Counted from the first letter of the stretch, positions 9,338 to 18,883 are shown. The stretch: DNA of 64,000 bases from VAZQ01 sp040510815 (GCA_040510815.1 JBEVIH010000031.1:43361-107360); one strand, 5' to 3'. Notes: generated by a model not told the origin, from the letters alone. Numbers and translations: made by a program.

Positions 9338-12300
9338 TCAATTCTGGGACGCAATGGATACCGGCGCAAGAGCCTCGATCCGCCGCTGCCATTTGGCCGG
9401 ATCGAGACCGATCACGTTGATCGCCGACTCTGTTGTCGCCAATGCGATGGCATCGTTTCCGATCCACGCCAGCCAGGTCGCGGCCCGCTCGCGATCCTTT
9501 GCATCGGCCACCGCGGAGCGCCGCGGGAGCGCGCCGAACACCGCGTAACGCTCGGCGCCATCCTCGCGCAGGCTCCAGACATAGACACGGTTCTCGGAAC
9601 CGAGCGCGGCGAGCTTGCTCCCGTCGGGGCTGAAAACGACCGCGCGAGGTCCGTCCGTGGTCATGTCCATGGGGAGCGCCCGCCAGGTGCGTTTGCGCGC
9701 GATGTCGTAGACGCGGACATAGCTGTCGCCGCCCGAGGTGGCGAGCCACCGGCCGTCCCGGCTCACCGCCAGGCTGCCGGCCGCGACCGGATCGCGCTTT
9801 TCCGCAAGCGTATAATCCATCGACCCCATCGGTTTGCGGGTGGCGAGGTCCCAGATGCGGATTTCGCCGTCGGAATCCGTGTAGCTCACGAACAGCGTCT
9901 GGCCGGAAGGGTCCACGGCCAGGCCCCATGGCGCTTGATCGGATCCGATCGGCTCGAGGTAGTGCTGGGCCCGCGTGCCGAATGCCGCGACCTCGATCAG
10001 GACCACGCGCTTGTCGCTGTGCAGCGGCATCGCGATCGACCTGTCGTGCTGCGCGAACACGATTCGGGTGTCCTGATCGGTGTCGATGTCGATCTCCTGG
10101 GCCGGTTGCGCAGCGTTCGGCGGGATGAGCGTGATGCCGCGGCTGTCATGCGCGGCGGCGAGCAGGCCGGATTGCGCCCAGGCGAGCGCGGCCACTTCCG
10201 ACTCGTTCGAGGACCTGATCGTCCGCGACAGCGAGCCCGCCGCCGCATCCCAGATGCGAATGCTGCCGTCCTTGGCGCCGGCCGCCAGCCAACGGCCGTC
10301 CAGCGACGTCGCGACCTTGGTGAGCTGCGCGGAGGTCTCCGCGTAGAGGACAAAGCCGGCGTCGGCGTCCTGGGCCACGCTCCAGACCCGCAAGGTGCCG
10401 TCGGCAGCAGCGGAGACGACTTGGTCGCCGTCGGGGGACCAGGCAAGATGGGTGACGCCGTTGGTGTGCCCCTCGAAGCGCCGGACCGGCGTAAAGCTCG
10501 CCGCCCCCTTTGCATCGACCGCGCCCGACCACAGGCAGACGGGTCCGCCCTCGCAAGCGAACGCCAAGTCGAGTCCCTGCGAGCTCCAGGCCAAGGTCGT
10601 TATCGGGGCGCCGGCGAGCGAGGGCTTGGCGATCACCGGTCGGGCCGGATCGCCGGCATCGACGATGACGATGTCGCCGTTGGCGTTGCCGGCGGCGAGC
10701 CAGTCGGCCGCCGCTGCCCATCCGAGCGCCAGCAATGTGCCGCCGACCTTGATCGACTCGCCGAGGCGGAGCCCGGCGCGGTCATGGATCGAGACCAAAC
10801 CATTCGCATCCGCGACCGCGATGCGGGTCTCGTCCGGGCTGATGGCGACGGCCCTCCCCCGCGCGTCCGCCAGCGGGCGCTCCCGGCACTGCGGCGCCGT
10901 CTGCCGGGCAGCGGGAATCGCGCATTCCAAGATGGTGACGTCGCCGTCGATCGACGCCGTCGCGATCAGCGTTCCACGCGCGCCGATCGCGACCGCGTGT
11001 GCGCCCGCTTGCAGCGACTTGGCCGCCGATGCCGGCGTCCACGCCTGCCCCGCCGTGGCGCCGCGCTCGGTGAGCACGACCGCGCCGTTGTCCAGGACCG
11101 CTACGACGCGGTCGGAGCCGAGGCCGCGCATGGCGCGCACGGTCGCCCGGTTGCCGTCCTGGGCGCGGGTCAGCCGCGGCATCGGCCAGTCGGCTCCGGC
11201 GCGGCCGCGGCCGGCTTGGCTCAGGTCGAGCGTCCGCAACGCACCACCGACCTTGGCCGGTGCAAAGACGACGGCGTCGCGCGAGCCCCAGGCGATCGCT
11301 TCGGCGCCATTGGCGGCGATATCGAAGGTCGCCCGCAGATGCGGCGAAACCTCGAACACCGCGGCGGCGAGCGCGGAGCGGCTCGCCTCGCTCGGCAGCT
11401 CCTTGAACGCCCGCGCCGCATGGTCGATCGCCGACGCCACCTGGCCGTCGTTCAAGTCGGAGCGCGAGCGGACGAGCCAGAGCGAAGCTTGCGCCTCCTT
11501 GCGAGCCTGCTCCGCCGTTTGCCAGAACTTGGTGGCGACGCCGCCGAGCGCGGCGGCGATGGCGCCGAGCACGGCGAAAATCGCAGCCGCCGCGATGGCG
11601 CGCCGCTGCCAGCGCCGTGCGGTCTCGGCGCGCTCGGTCGCGCGCTCGGTTTCGGCCTTGGCGCGGGCGAGCTCCGCCTGGCGCAGCCGCTCCCGCTCGG
11701 CGGCGCGCTCGGCTTCCAACCGCTGCGCCTCGTCGGCGGAGGCTTTGATGTAGGCGGCTTCGTCGGCCGAGAAGCGCGCCGGGTGTGCGGCGAGCCAGGC
11801 CTTGGCGCGCTCGAGCAGGATGCCGCTCAACAGCCCCTTGACCTGTTCACCGCCGCCGAGCCGCGCGTAATCCTCGCGCGCCTTCTCGATCCGCGACCTG
11901 CCGATGAGAAACTCCCGCTCCTCCTCCAGCCAGCCGGCGAGCAGCTGCCAGACCCGGAAGATCGCCTCGTGGGCGACCTCGACGTGGGTGGTACCATCGT
12001 CGTCGGGCGCAATGACCAGAAGGCGGGCGTCGGCGAGGCAGCGCAGCAGCCGTTGCGCGGGCGGCGGCAGCGCATCGAGCTCCGCCTCGTCGCGCACGAA
12101 GCCGCCTTCGTCATTGACCTTCACCAGCGCGGGCACGAAGGCCTCGCGCAGCGCGGCAAGCTCCTCGGCGGAGGGATTGGCGACGTCGAGCGTGGCCTTG
12201 GCGGCATCGCGCACCACGACCTCCAAGGGCGAGAGCGGGCCGTCGCGCAGCGCCTCGTAATGGATCGCCATCAGCACGCCGCCCGAGGCATAGCGGTCGT

Positions 12301-13471
12301 GCAGCTGACGCAAGGTGAACGCGACCAGCGGCAGCACGTCGAGCGTCTTGGCGTCGCGCGCAATCGCCGTCACCAAGGCATCTTCGGCACGCAGCCCGGC
12401 GACCCGCGCGGGACCTTGCACAATCAGGCCCAGCCGTTCGATCGGCATCGGGTTCAACAGGAAATGTTCGAAGCGGGCCGTAAGCCCTTCCGCGGTCTGA
12501 AGGTCGGGCAGATGATCGGCCCGCAAGGTCAGCACCGCGAGCGCGGGGTGATCGGCGGCGAGCAGCGCCGACAACTGCTTGAAGAACGCAGCGCGCGTTT
12601 CCGCGGTTGCGCGCGTGAACAGCTCTTCGGCCTGGTCAATCGGGATGATCACCGTGGCCTGCGCCGCGCGGGCGGCTTGCCTGACCGCGTCGATCAGATC
12701 CAAGGCCGCCGGCGGGGTAACGGCCTCGTCGAAGCGCTGCCGTGACAGGCCGCTGTCGATCGCCTTAAATGCGTTGAACAGCTCCCGCAGCGGATCGACG
12801 CCGGGCCGGAACGCCGGCAAGACCAGGAAATTCTCCTTGTCGCGGGCGATGCGCGGAAGAACGCCGGCCTTGAGCAGCGAGGACTTGCCGGAGCCGGACC
12901 CGCCGACGACGGCGAAGATCTTGGCGCCGCCCTGCACGCGCCTGGCATTGAAGCGTTCGATGGCGCGGCGGACCTCGTCGTCGCGGCCGAAGAAGATCGC
13001 CGCGTCGGCCGCCTCGAACGACATCAGGCCCGGATAGGGCGCGCGGCCCTTCTGCCAGTCGAACCCGCCTTGCGCATCGAGCGCCACCTCGCGCAGCCGG
13101 CGCGCCAGCCGCTCGAGGCCGCCCTCGCGGTTGCTGGTGAGATCGAGGTGCTGGATGTCGTTGGAGACGAATTGCTCGCCGGCCGGGCTTTCGACGATGG
13201 CGAAGATAGCCTTGCCCAGGGCCCGCGCCTGGGCGAATTCGGCAAAGCACCACTTGGAGGCGAACCAATGCTTGGTGAGGATCAGAATGACGGCCTGCGA
13301 GCGCTCGAGCTCGCTGTAGAGCCGCCGCTCCCAATCGTCGCCCGGCGAGATGCCGGCTTGGTCGTCGAAATCGAGAAAAGACTTGTCGAAGCCGATCCCG
13401 TCCAACCATGCCTTCATGCGCTGGGCGGGCTCCCCATCGACGCTGGCATGGGAAATGAAGATGCGCGCCAC
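9338..13471 (-). CDS. TIR - STAND NTPase - transmembrane - WD40 repeat protein
   Basis: This 1377-residue multidomain protein starts with a TIR domain (residues 1-130; ARIFISHASVDGEPAQRMK, later WCFAEF with Glu78 at the position of the catalytic Glu of NAD-cleaving TIRs). A linker (YPGLMSFEAADAAIFFGRD) leads to a STAND-type NTPase with Walker A GGSGSGKSS at 190-198 and Walker B IIPIDQAEELF with Asp279. The winged-helix-like end HVEVAHEAIFRVWQLL near 500 is typical of nSTAND1 proteins. A charged coiled coil (about 580-620) precedes one membrane helix (about 625-645). The remaining ~700 residues form WD40 blades (HTNGVTHLAWSPDGDQVVSA, DGTLRVWS, DGSIRIWD). Such proteins are signal-activated NTPase switches, some in antiviral defence. 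It is divergent from the ThDP enzyme and probably co-transcribed with the MORN/PAN gene. Confidence 0.88.
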   Translation of the reverse strand: MARIFISHASVDGEPAQRMKAWLDGIGFDKSFLDFDDQAGISPGDDWERRLYSELERSQAVILILTKHWFASKWCFAEFAQARALGKAIFAIVESPAGEQFVSNDIQHLDLTSNREGGLERLARRLREVALDAQGGFDWQKGRAPYPGLMSFEAADAAIFFGRDDEVRRAIERFNARRVQGGAKIFAVVGGSGSGKSSLLKAGVLPRIARDKENFLVLPAFRPGVDPLRELFNAFKAIDSGLSRQRFDEAVTPPAALDLIDAVRQAARAAQATVIIPIDQAEELFTRATAETRAAFFKQLSALLAADHPALAVLTLRADHLPDLQTAEGLTARFEHFLLNPMPIERLGLIVQGPARVAGLRAEDALVTAIARDAKTLDVLPLVAFTLRQLHDRYASGGVLMAIHYEALRDGPLSPLEVVVRDAAKATLDVANPSAEELAALREAFVPALVKVNDEGGFVRDEAELDALPPPAQRLLRCLADARLLVIAPDDDGTTHVEVAHEAIFRVWQLLAGWLEEEREFLIGRSRIEKAREDYARLGGGEQVKGLLSGILLERAKAWLAAHPARFSADEAAYIKASADEAQRLEAERAAERERLRQAELARAKAETERATERAETARRWQRRAIAAAAIFAVLGAIAAALGGVATKFWQTAEQARKEAQASLWLVRSRSDLNDGQVASAIDHAARAFKELPSEASRSALAAAVFEVSPHLRATFDIAANGAEAIAWGSRDAVVFAPAKVGGALRTLDLSQAGRGRAGADWPMPRLTRAQDGNRATVRAMRGLGSDRVVAVLDNGAVVLTERGATAGQAWTPASAAKSLQAGAHAVAIGARGTLIATASIDGDVTILECAIPAARQTAPQCRERPLADARGRAVAISPDETRIAVADANGLVSIHDRAGLRLGESIKVGGTLLALGWAAAADWLAAGNANGDIVIVDAGDPARPVIAKPSLAGAPITTLAWSSQGLDLAFACEGGPVCLWSGAVDAKGAASFTPVRRFEGHTNGVTHLAWSPDGDQVVSAAADGTLRVWSVAQDADAGFVLYAETSAQLTKVATSLDGRWLAAGAKDGSIRIWDAAAGSLSRTIRSSNESEVAALAWAQSGLLAAAHDSRGITLIPPNAAQPAQEIDIDTDQDTRIVFAQHDRSIAMPLHSDKRVVLIEVAAFGTRAQHYLEPIGSDQAPWGLAVDPSGQTLFVSYTDSDGEIRIWDLATRKPMGSMDYTLAEKRDPVAAGSLAVSRDGRWLATSGGDSYVRVYDIARKRTWRALPMDMTTDGPRAVVFSPDGSKLAALGSENRVYVWSLREDGAERYAVFGALPRRSAVADAKDRERAATWLAWIGNDAIALATTESAINVIGLDPAKWQRRIEALAPVSIASQN

Positions 13472-13672
13472 GCTGCGCTCCGTGGGCCTCTCGTCGGCGG
13501 AATTTCAGAGCATTGTACCGTAGCCGTGCAAAAACGGCCAACCGCGCCTGCTTCGAACCGGCTGTCGCGGCGCAGGTGCATGCGGCCGCCTTTCCGGCGC
13601 GGCGCTTGCCATGGCCGCACTGCAAATGATTAACCTTCGGCGGCCTGCCAGGTGCCCGGGGAAGGAACGCCG

Positions 13673-15316
13673 ATGACCAAGCCGCTACGAGGCGCCGATA
13701 TCGTGGCTCGGTCGCTCGCCCGCCTCGGCTGCAAGCACGTGTTTACCCTGTCGGGCAATCACATCATGTCGATCTTCGATGCCGCGCTCGAGGCGAAGCT
13801 CGATCTCGTGCATGTGCGCCACGAGGCGGCCGCGGTCCACATGGCCGATGCCTGGGGACGCCTCACCGGCGACGCCGGGATCGCCCTGGTCACCGGAGGG
13901 CCCGGCCACGCCAACGCGGTCGGCGCGCTGTTCACCGCGCTCGGCGCCGAATCGCCGATGGTGCTGCTGTCGGGGCATGCCGCCACATGGGAGCTCGGGC
14001 GCGGCGGCTTCCAGGAAATCCGCCAGGCCGACATGGCGGCTCCCGTCACCAAGGCGTCGTGGATGGCGACGGCGGCGGCGACCCTGGGCCACGAGCTCGA
14101 CAAGGCGATCCGGATCGCAAACTCCGGGCGGCCCGGCCCGGTGCATTTAAGCTTGCCATCGGACCTGCTCGAGGAGCGGGTCGAAAGCAACGCGATCGTC
14201 TGGCCGGATACGCGGAGGATCGCCGCGCCGGCGCCGGCGCTCGCAGCGCCGGTTGCCGATGCCGTGCTCGCGGCCATCGCCGATGCCGAACGGCCGCTCA
14301 TCCTTGCAGGCCCTCACCTATCGAGCCCCGGCGGGCGCGCCCTCATCGACAGGCTGGAGATTGCGGTCAAGGCGCCGGTCGTGATCATGGAGAGCCCGCG
14401 CGGCATCGCCGATGCCACGCTCGGGGCGTTCCCGGACCTGGTGCGGCGCGCCGATCTGATCGTGCTCATCGGCAAGGCGCTGGACTTCACGACCCGATGG
14501 GCATCGCCTCCAGCCTTCGATCCCGGCGTGCGGCTGATCGCGATCGATCCCGAGGCGGCGCTGGTGGAGCGCGCCGCCAACGAGGCGGGTGACCGGCTGC
14601 TCCTGGGCGCCATCGCCGACGTCCGCAGCGCCGCCGAGACGCTCATCGCCCGCGCCGCGATGGTCAAGACGCGCGACGGCGATTGGCTCAGCGAGGCCCG
14701 TGCCGCGCTCGACTATCGGCCCGACACGTGGGCCACGGTCGCTGCCAAGACCGCGGGCCGGTTGCACCCGGCCGAAGTCTTCCGCGCCTTGCGTCCTTAT
14801 ATCGCACGACATGCAGACACGGTTCTCATTTGCGACGGCGGCGAGTTTGCCCAGTGGGGCCAGAGCATGCTGCCCGTGCGCCGCCGCCTGGTGAACGGCG
14901 TCGCCGGCGCCATCGGCGGCTCGCTGTCGTTTGCGCTCTCGGCCCGGCTCATCGAGCCCAAGGCGCCGGTCTTTGCCGTGCTTGGAGACGGCACCATCGG
15001 CTTCCACCTTGCCGAATTCGAAACCGCCGTGCGACGGCGGCTGCCCTTCGTCGCCGTGCTCGGCAACGACGCCTGCTGGAACGCCGAGAGCCAAATTCAG
15101 CTCAGGGAGTACGGCCGCGAGCGCATGCATGGCTGCGAGCTGCTGCCGGCCCGCTACGACCAGGTGGTCACAGCGCTCGGCGGCCACGGCGAATTCGTCG
15201 ACAATGCCGCCGACCTGCCGGGCGCGATCGAGCGCTCGCTGGCCAGTGGAAAGCCTGCCTGCATCAACGTCATGGTGGAGAGCATCGCCGCGCCGGTGGT
15301 CCGCCGGCCCGGCTGA
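13673..15316 (+). CDS. Thiamine-diphosphate-dependent enzyme, acetolactate-synthase-like
   Basis: The 547-residue protein has the three-domain layout of the acetolactate synthase/2-hydroxyacyl-CoA lyase superfamily. The N-terminal PYR domain contains VRHEAAAVHMADAWGRLTG with the conserved cofactor-activating Glu, then VTGGPGHANAVGAL. The middle domain carries LILAGPHL. The C-terminal PP domain has the ThDP/magnesium motif GDGTIGF followed by the Asn of LGNDACWN. The family joins or cleaves 2-keto or 2-hydroxyacyl compounds in the cytoplasm. Biosynthetic acetolactate synthase is unlikely because no small subunit is nearby; oxalyl-CoA decarboxylase, benzaldehyde-lyase or hydroxyacyl-CoA lyase-like roles remain open. 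ATG 13673 follows a GGGGAAGGAA ribosome site. It is transcribed divergently from the TIR-STAND gene. Confidence 0.8.
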   Translation: MTKPLRGADIVARSLARLGCKHVFTLSGNHIMSIFDAALEAKLDLVHVRHEAAAVHMADAWGRLTGDAGIALVTGGPGHANAVGALFTALGAESPMVLLSGHAATWELGRGGFQEIRQADMAAPVTKASWMATAAATLGHELDKAIRIANSGRPGPVHLSLPSDLLEERVESNAIVWPDTRRIAAPAPALAAPVADAVLAAIADAERPLILAGPHLSSPGGRALIDRLEIAVKAPVVIMESPRGIADATLGAFPDLVRRADLIVLIGKALDFTTRWASPPAFDPGVRLIAIDPEAALVERAANEAGDRLLLGAIADVRSAAETLIARAAMVKTRDGDWLSEARAALDYRPDTWATVAAKTAGRLHPAEVFRALRPYIARHADTVLICDGGEFAQWGQSMLPVRRRLVNGVAGAIGGSLSFALSARLIEPKAPVFAVLGDGTIGFHLAEFETAVRRRLPFVAVLGNDACWNAESQIQLREYGRERMHGCELLPARYDQVVTALGGHGEFVDNAADLPGAIERSLASGKPACINVMVESIAAPVVRRPG

Positions 15317-15331
15317 CGCGCGTTCGGAGGG

Positions 15332-15364
15332 CGCCGGGGACGGCGCTGGGCTCTGTCCCCGGCG
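15332..15364. terminator. Candidate bidirectional terminator hairpin
   Basis: A perfect 10-bp inverted repeat (CGCCGGGGAC and GTCCCCGGCG) with a 13-base loop lies between the convergent ThDP and PDZ genes. There is no strong T run, so it may need Rho or act only as an mRNA 3' stabiliser. Confidence 0.45.
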
Positions 15365-15415
15365 TGCGTTCCAGCCGGATGCGTGACAATGCCGGAGGAA
15401 CGCCCCTTACCCCGG

Positions 15416-16222
15416 TCAGGCGCGAGCGATCGGAATGGCGACGAACTTCGTCGCCTCGTCCGACTTCAACCGCATCAGCACCGCGCGCTTGCCATTCATT
15501 TGGGCGTCCCTGATGGCATTGCGCACGTCGACCGGGGTAACGACCTTTTTCCCGCCAACATCCAGGATGATGTCGCCAGCCTTGAAGCCGTGTCCGGAGG
15601 CAAGACCGTTGGGATCGATGTCGATCACGACGACGCCTTCGGAGCCGCTGCCCGCGACATGTTCAGCGGAAGCCAGTATCAAGCCGAGCTTTGGCACGTC
15701 GGTGCCGCTTGTGCCGGGCTGCGGTGTCGCGACGGGGCGGACCGCGTGCTGCTTCGGCATGTCGCTGAGCGTCAGCGAGACGCTCTTCTCGGCGCCCTCG
15801 CGCCAAATCGTGACGTTCACCGCGGCGCCGGGGGCCATGCTGGAAATCTGCATGGCGAGGTCGCGGGCATCCTTGACCGGATTATCGTTGAGGGCGGTGA
15901 TGACATCGCCGGACAGGATGCCGGCTTTGGCGGCGGGGCTATCGGCCATCGGTTCGGCAACCAACGCGCCTTTGCTGTCCTTCATGCCGAGGCTTTCAGC
16001 GATGGCGGAGGTGACCGGCTGAATCTGGACACCAATCCAGCCGCGGCCAAGGCTTGACGCGCCCTCCGCGGCATTTGCTGCGGGGAAGGTGGGAAGTACC
16101 GATTGGCGGAAGCCATCCGGCCCGAATAAAAGCGCGGCGATCGCGAGATTGGCGGCAGCGGCAAGAAGGATAAGGCGCCGCACGGAAGCGCCGTGTCCCG
16201 GTTTGCATTGCAGGGTCATCAT
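15416..16222 (-). CDS. Double-PDZ protein without a protease domain (DegP/HtrA C-terminal type)
   Basis: The 268-residue protein has an N-terminal membrane helix (RRLILLAAAANLAIAALLF) and then two PDZ domains. The first contains RGWIGVQIQPVTSAIAESLG, SPAAKAGILSGDVITALN and the second LASGHGFKAGDIILDVGGKK with VDVRNAIRDAQMNGKRAVLM. These match the PDZ tandem of DegP/DegQ proteases, yet no trypsin-like domain (no His-Asp-GNSGG set) precedes them. It is probably anchored in the inner membrane with the PDZ tandem in the periplasm, possibly as a scaffold or chaperone-like adaptor. The start at 16222 (or ATG 16219 one codon on) follows a GGAG site at spacing 11; an upstream in-frame ATG at 16294 gives an Arg-rich leader and is less likely. 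It may be a protease-less relic of a degP gene. Confidence 0.75.
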   Translation of the reverse strand: MMTLQCKPGHGASVRRLILLAAAANLAIAALLFGPDGFRQSVLPTFPAANAAEGASSLGRGWIGVQIQPVTSAIAESLGMKDSKGALVAEPMADSPAAKAGILSGDVITALNDNPVKDARDLAMQISSMAPGAAVNVTIWREGAEKSVSLTLSDMPKQHAVRPVATPQPGTSGTDVPKLGLILASAEHVAGSGSEGVVVIDIDPNGLASGHGFKAGDIILDVGGKKVVTPVDVRNAIRDAQMNGKRAVLMRLKSDEATKFVAIPIARA

Positions 16223-16653
16223 GATGCTTGCATCTCCGTTCGATTGATGGCGCCGGCGGCGCCGTGTTGGCCGGCTAAATGGGGGCGACGGCATTACTTC
16301 GAGGTGGCCGTGGAATTAATATTTGGCAATCAATCGCGGCTTGAACGTGCCGCGTTGCCTGCAATCCAAGGACAGCAAGAAATTGACCCGGCCTGCCGCC
16401 GCCAAATTCGTCATTTTTTTCTTCATGCCGCACGCCAAAGAGATGGCGGAATGCCGCACCCCAAAGAGATGGCGGAGGGACCAGAGACTTTTCGCGTATC
16501 AGGTGTCGGAGCACCCACATGCAGCTTGTGGCTGGCTGCGTGCGTGACAAAACTCTGTCTTGCAAGGCCAGAAAACGTAGATATTCGCCCCGGTCCGAGA
16601 CTCATCTGGGGAATCCCGGGATACAATGACGGACCAACGCGGAGGAGCCTAAG
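16223..16653. other. 431-base intergenic region upstream of the CoA-thioester operon
   Basis: The spacer lies between the divergent PDZ gene and the first Bug receptor gene. It contains a 26-bp tandem duplication (listed separately) and must hold the promoters of both flanking units. The GGAGGAG ribosome site of the receptor gene is near 16640. No convincing protein gene or structured RNA is seen. Confidence 0.5.
16425..16476. repeat. 26-bp tandem duplication
   Basis: Two abutting 26-base copies (16425-16450 and 16451-16476) differ at one base (GCACGCC versus GCACCCC); each ends AAAGAGATGGCGGA. It looks like a recent local duplication in the promoter region of the CoA-thioester operon. Confidence 0.85.
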
Positions 16654-17631
16654 ATGATGAGAGCCCTGCTTGCGGCATCGCTATGCGCCGGATGGGCGCT
16701 GCACGGCATCGACACCGCGCACGCCCAAGCCTATCCCAACCGGCCGATCCGGATGGTCGTGCCGTTCCCGGCCGGCGGCCCGACCGACGGCATCGCGCGC
16801 ATCATCTCGGACCGGCTCGGGGCCGTCCTCGGCCAAACCGTCGTGGTCGAGAACCGCGGCGGCGGCGCCGGCGGCAGCATCGGCGCCAAGGCGGTCGCCA
16901 CCGCCGATCCCGACGGCTACACCATCCTGATCACGCCCGGCGGCTCGCTGACCACCGGCCCGGCCGTGCACAGCAATATCGGCTACGATCCGGTCAAGGC
17001 GTTCGTGCCGGTCTGCCAGGTGATCGACACCCCCCAGGTCATGGCCGTGCACCGCGACCTGCCGGTGAAGACGCCGGCGGAGGTGGTGGCCTACGCCAAG
17101 GCCAATCCCGGCAAGGTCAGCTGGGGCTCCCAGGGCTTCGGGACCGCCCCGCACCTGCTCGCCGAATTGTTCAAGCTCGAAACCGGCGCCAATATCGTGC
17201 ATGTGCCCTATCGCGGGACGGCGCCGATGCTCGCGGCCGTCGTGGCGGGCGAAGTCCAGATCGTCATCGACCCGCTGACCACGGTCCTGCCGCACATCCA
17301 ATCCGGCGCGCTGCGCGCGCTGGCGGTTACCCATGCGCAGCGCAGCCCTAAATTGCCGGACGTGCCGACCGTATCGGAGGCGGGCTTCCCCAAGCTGCAG
17401 GCGACGTTCTGGCTGGGCGTGGTGGCGCCGGCCGGCACTCCGCCCGAGATCATCAACAAGCTCAACGCCGCCTTCCGCGACAGCCTCGCCCCGCCGGAAA
17501 CACGTGCGCGACTCGCCACGCTCGGCGCCGACATCAAGATCGGCACGCCGGCCGAATTCGAAAAGATGCTCGCCGACGAGCTCGCGAAGTGGACCGCCAT
17601 CGTCAAGGCCGCCAACATCAAGGTGGAATGA
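16654..17631 (+). CDS. Bug-family (TctC-like) tripartite tricarboxylate transporter receptor 1
   Basis: The 325-residue protein has a signal peptide ending at AHAQA and the Bug fold signatures YPNRPIRMVVPFPAGGPTDG, VVVENRGGGAGGSIG and DGYTILIT near the N-terminus, then VPYRGTAPMLAAVVAGEVQ and ALAVTHAQRSPKLPDVPTVSE. Bug proteins bind carboxylates in the periplasm and deliver them to TctA/TctB membrane partners, none of which is in this window. ATG 16654 follows GGAGGAG. It leads a plus-strand series of acyl-CoA dehydrogenase, crotonase, thiolase-like and acyl-CoA synthetase genes, so its ligand may be the acid or an intermediate of that pathway. The ligand itself cannot be read from sequence. 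Confidence 0.9.
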   Translation: MMRALLAASLCAGWALHGIDTAHAQAYPNRPIRMVVPFPAGGPTDGIARIISDRLGAVLGQTVVVENRGGGAGGSIGAKAVATADPDGYTILITPGGSLTTGPAVHSNIGYDPVKAFVPVCQVIDTPQVMAVHRDLPVKTPAEVVAYAKANPGKVSWGSQGFGTAPHLLAELFKLETGANIVHVPYRGTAPMLAAVVAGEVQIVIDPLTTVLPHIQSGALRALAVTHAQRSPKLPDVPTVSEAGFPKLQATFWLGVVAPAGTPPEIINKLNAAFRDSLAPPETRARLATLGADIKIGTPAEFEKMLADELAKWTAIVKAANIKVE

Positions 17632-17710
17632 CAACTCGAGGGATCTGGCGCCTCCTTTTCACGAAGTAGGCGCCCGCCCCTTCGGCATCGGTACCAAGAG
17701 TCTCACCGCC

Positions 17711-18862
17711 ATGTTCCGTCATGACACGCCCGCCGAAGCCGAATTCCGCATTGAGGTGCGGACTTGGCTGGAGGCCAATCTCCCGGTTGCGTTGCGTGGG
17801 CGCACGGCGCGGCCGCCGCCCGCGGAGCTGATGCCTTGGTATCAGACCCTCTCGCGCAAAGGCTGGGTTGCGCCGCATTGGCCCAGGCAATATGGCGGCA
17901 TGGGGGCCACCCTCAACGAGCAGATCATCATGACCGAGGAGCTGGCGCGCATCGGCGCGCCGCAGCTGCCGGCGCAAGGCCTCAATCACATCGGCCCGCT
18001 CCTCATGGAGTTCGGATGCGACGCTCAGAAAGCGCAACATCTGCCGCCCATCATTGCGGGCACCGTGATCTGGGCGCAGGGCTATTCCGAGCCGGGCGCG
18101 GGCTCCGACCTTGCCAGCCTTGCGACCCGCGCAACGCTGGAGGGCGATCATTTCGTGGTGCGGGGGCAAAAGATCTGGACCACCTGGGCGCATCATTCGG
18201 ACTGGATGTTCGCGCTGGTGCGGACCGATCCGCAGGCCCAGCCGCGGCAGGCCGGCATCAGCTTCCTGCTGCTTGATCTGCGCAGCCCAGGCATCAGGGT
18301 CAGGCCGATCAAGACGATCGCGGGCGATGATGAGTTCGCCGAGGTGTTCTTCGACGATGTGATCGTGCCGGCCGAAAACCTGGTCGGAAAGCTGCATGAC
18401 GGCTGGCACATCGCAAATGCGTTGCTGGGACATGAGCGCCTGGCGACCTCGAACCCGCAATTCGCATTGATGGCGCTCGAGCGCATCAGGACGATGGCGC
18501 GCGCTTCGGGACTCATGGCGGACCCGGCGTTTCAGGATCGGCTCGCGGCAGTCAGCATCGACGTCACGGCGTTGTCGGCGCTGTTCAGTCATGCGGTGGA
18601 GCTCAGCAATCAGGAGCGCAGCCCGGGGCCGGAAGCCTCGATGATCAAGATTTTCGGGTCCGAGCTGCTGCAGGCGCTCAACGACCTGTTGATCGAGACG
18701 GCCGGCGGCCACGCGCCGACCGACAAGCCGATCGCGACCGATTTCGGCGAGGTGGATGTCGCCGCCCCGTTCCTCCAGTCGCGGCGTGTGACAATCTATG
18801 GCGGTTCATCGGAAATCCAGCGCAACGTCCTCGCCCGCCGCGTGCTGAACCTGCCAAGCTGA
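17711..18862 (+). CDS. Acyl-CoA dehydrogenase, first of an adjacent pair
   Basis: The 383-residue flavoenzyme has the normal length for the family. N-terminal helices (EAEFRIEVRTWLEANLP, GWVAPHWPRQYGGMG) are followed by the flavin/acyl segment QGYSEPGAGSDLASL and GQKIWTTWAHHSDW, and the C-terminal helices end YGGSSEIQRNVLARRVL. The place where many acyl-CoA dehydrogenases have the catalytic Glu (YEG) reads YGG, as in the steroid-type FadE proteins. It would desaturate an acyl-CoA with FAD and electron-transfer flavoprotein. The start at 17711 is the first in-frame ATG whose product matches the family N-terminus; an ORF extending upstream overlaps the Bug gene. The next gene encodes a second, shorter dehydrogenase 21 bases away, so a heteromeric enzyme is plausible. 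Confidence 0.88.
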   Translation: MFRHDTPAEAEFRIEVRTWLEANLPVALRGRTARPPPAELMPWYQTLSRKGWVAPHWPRQYGGMGATLNEQIIMTEELARIGAPQLPAQGLNHIGPLLMEFGCDAQKAQHLPPIIAGTVIWAQGYSEPGAGSDLASLATRATLEGDHFVVRGQKIWTTWAHHSDWMFALVRTDPQAQPRQAGISFLLLDLRSPGIRVRPIKTIAGDDEFAEVFFDDVIVPAENLVGKLHDGWHIANALLGHERLATSNPQFALMALERIRTMARASGLMADPAFQDRLAAVSIDVTALSALFSHAVELSNQERSPGPEASMIKIFGSELLQALNDLLIETAGGHAPTDKPIATDFGEVDVAAPFLQSRRVTIYGGSSEIQRNVLARRVLNLPS

Positions 18863-18883
18863 CGGACGGCACGATAGTCGCTC

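Noticed and set aside
8945..12745. A 1266-codon open frame on the plus strand
   Set aside because: It is antisense to the TIR-STAND-WD40 and MORN/PAN genes, Arg-rich and without domains; long shadows are normal in GC-rich DNA.
13673..15316. Biosynthetic acetolactate synthase IlvB
   Set aside because: No IlvN small subunit or ilvC is adjacent and the protein is distant in loop motifs; a catabolic ThDP enzyme is more likely.
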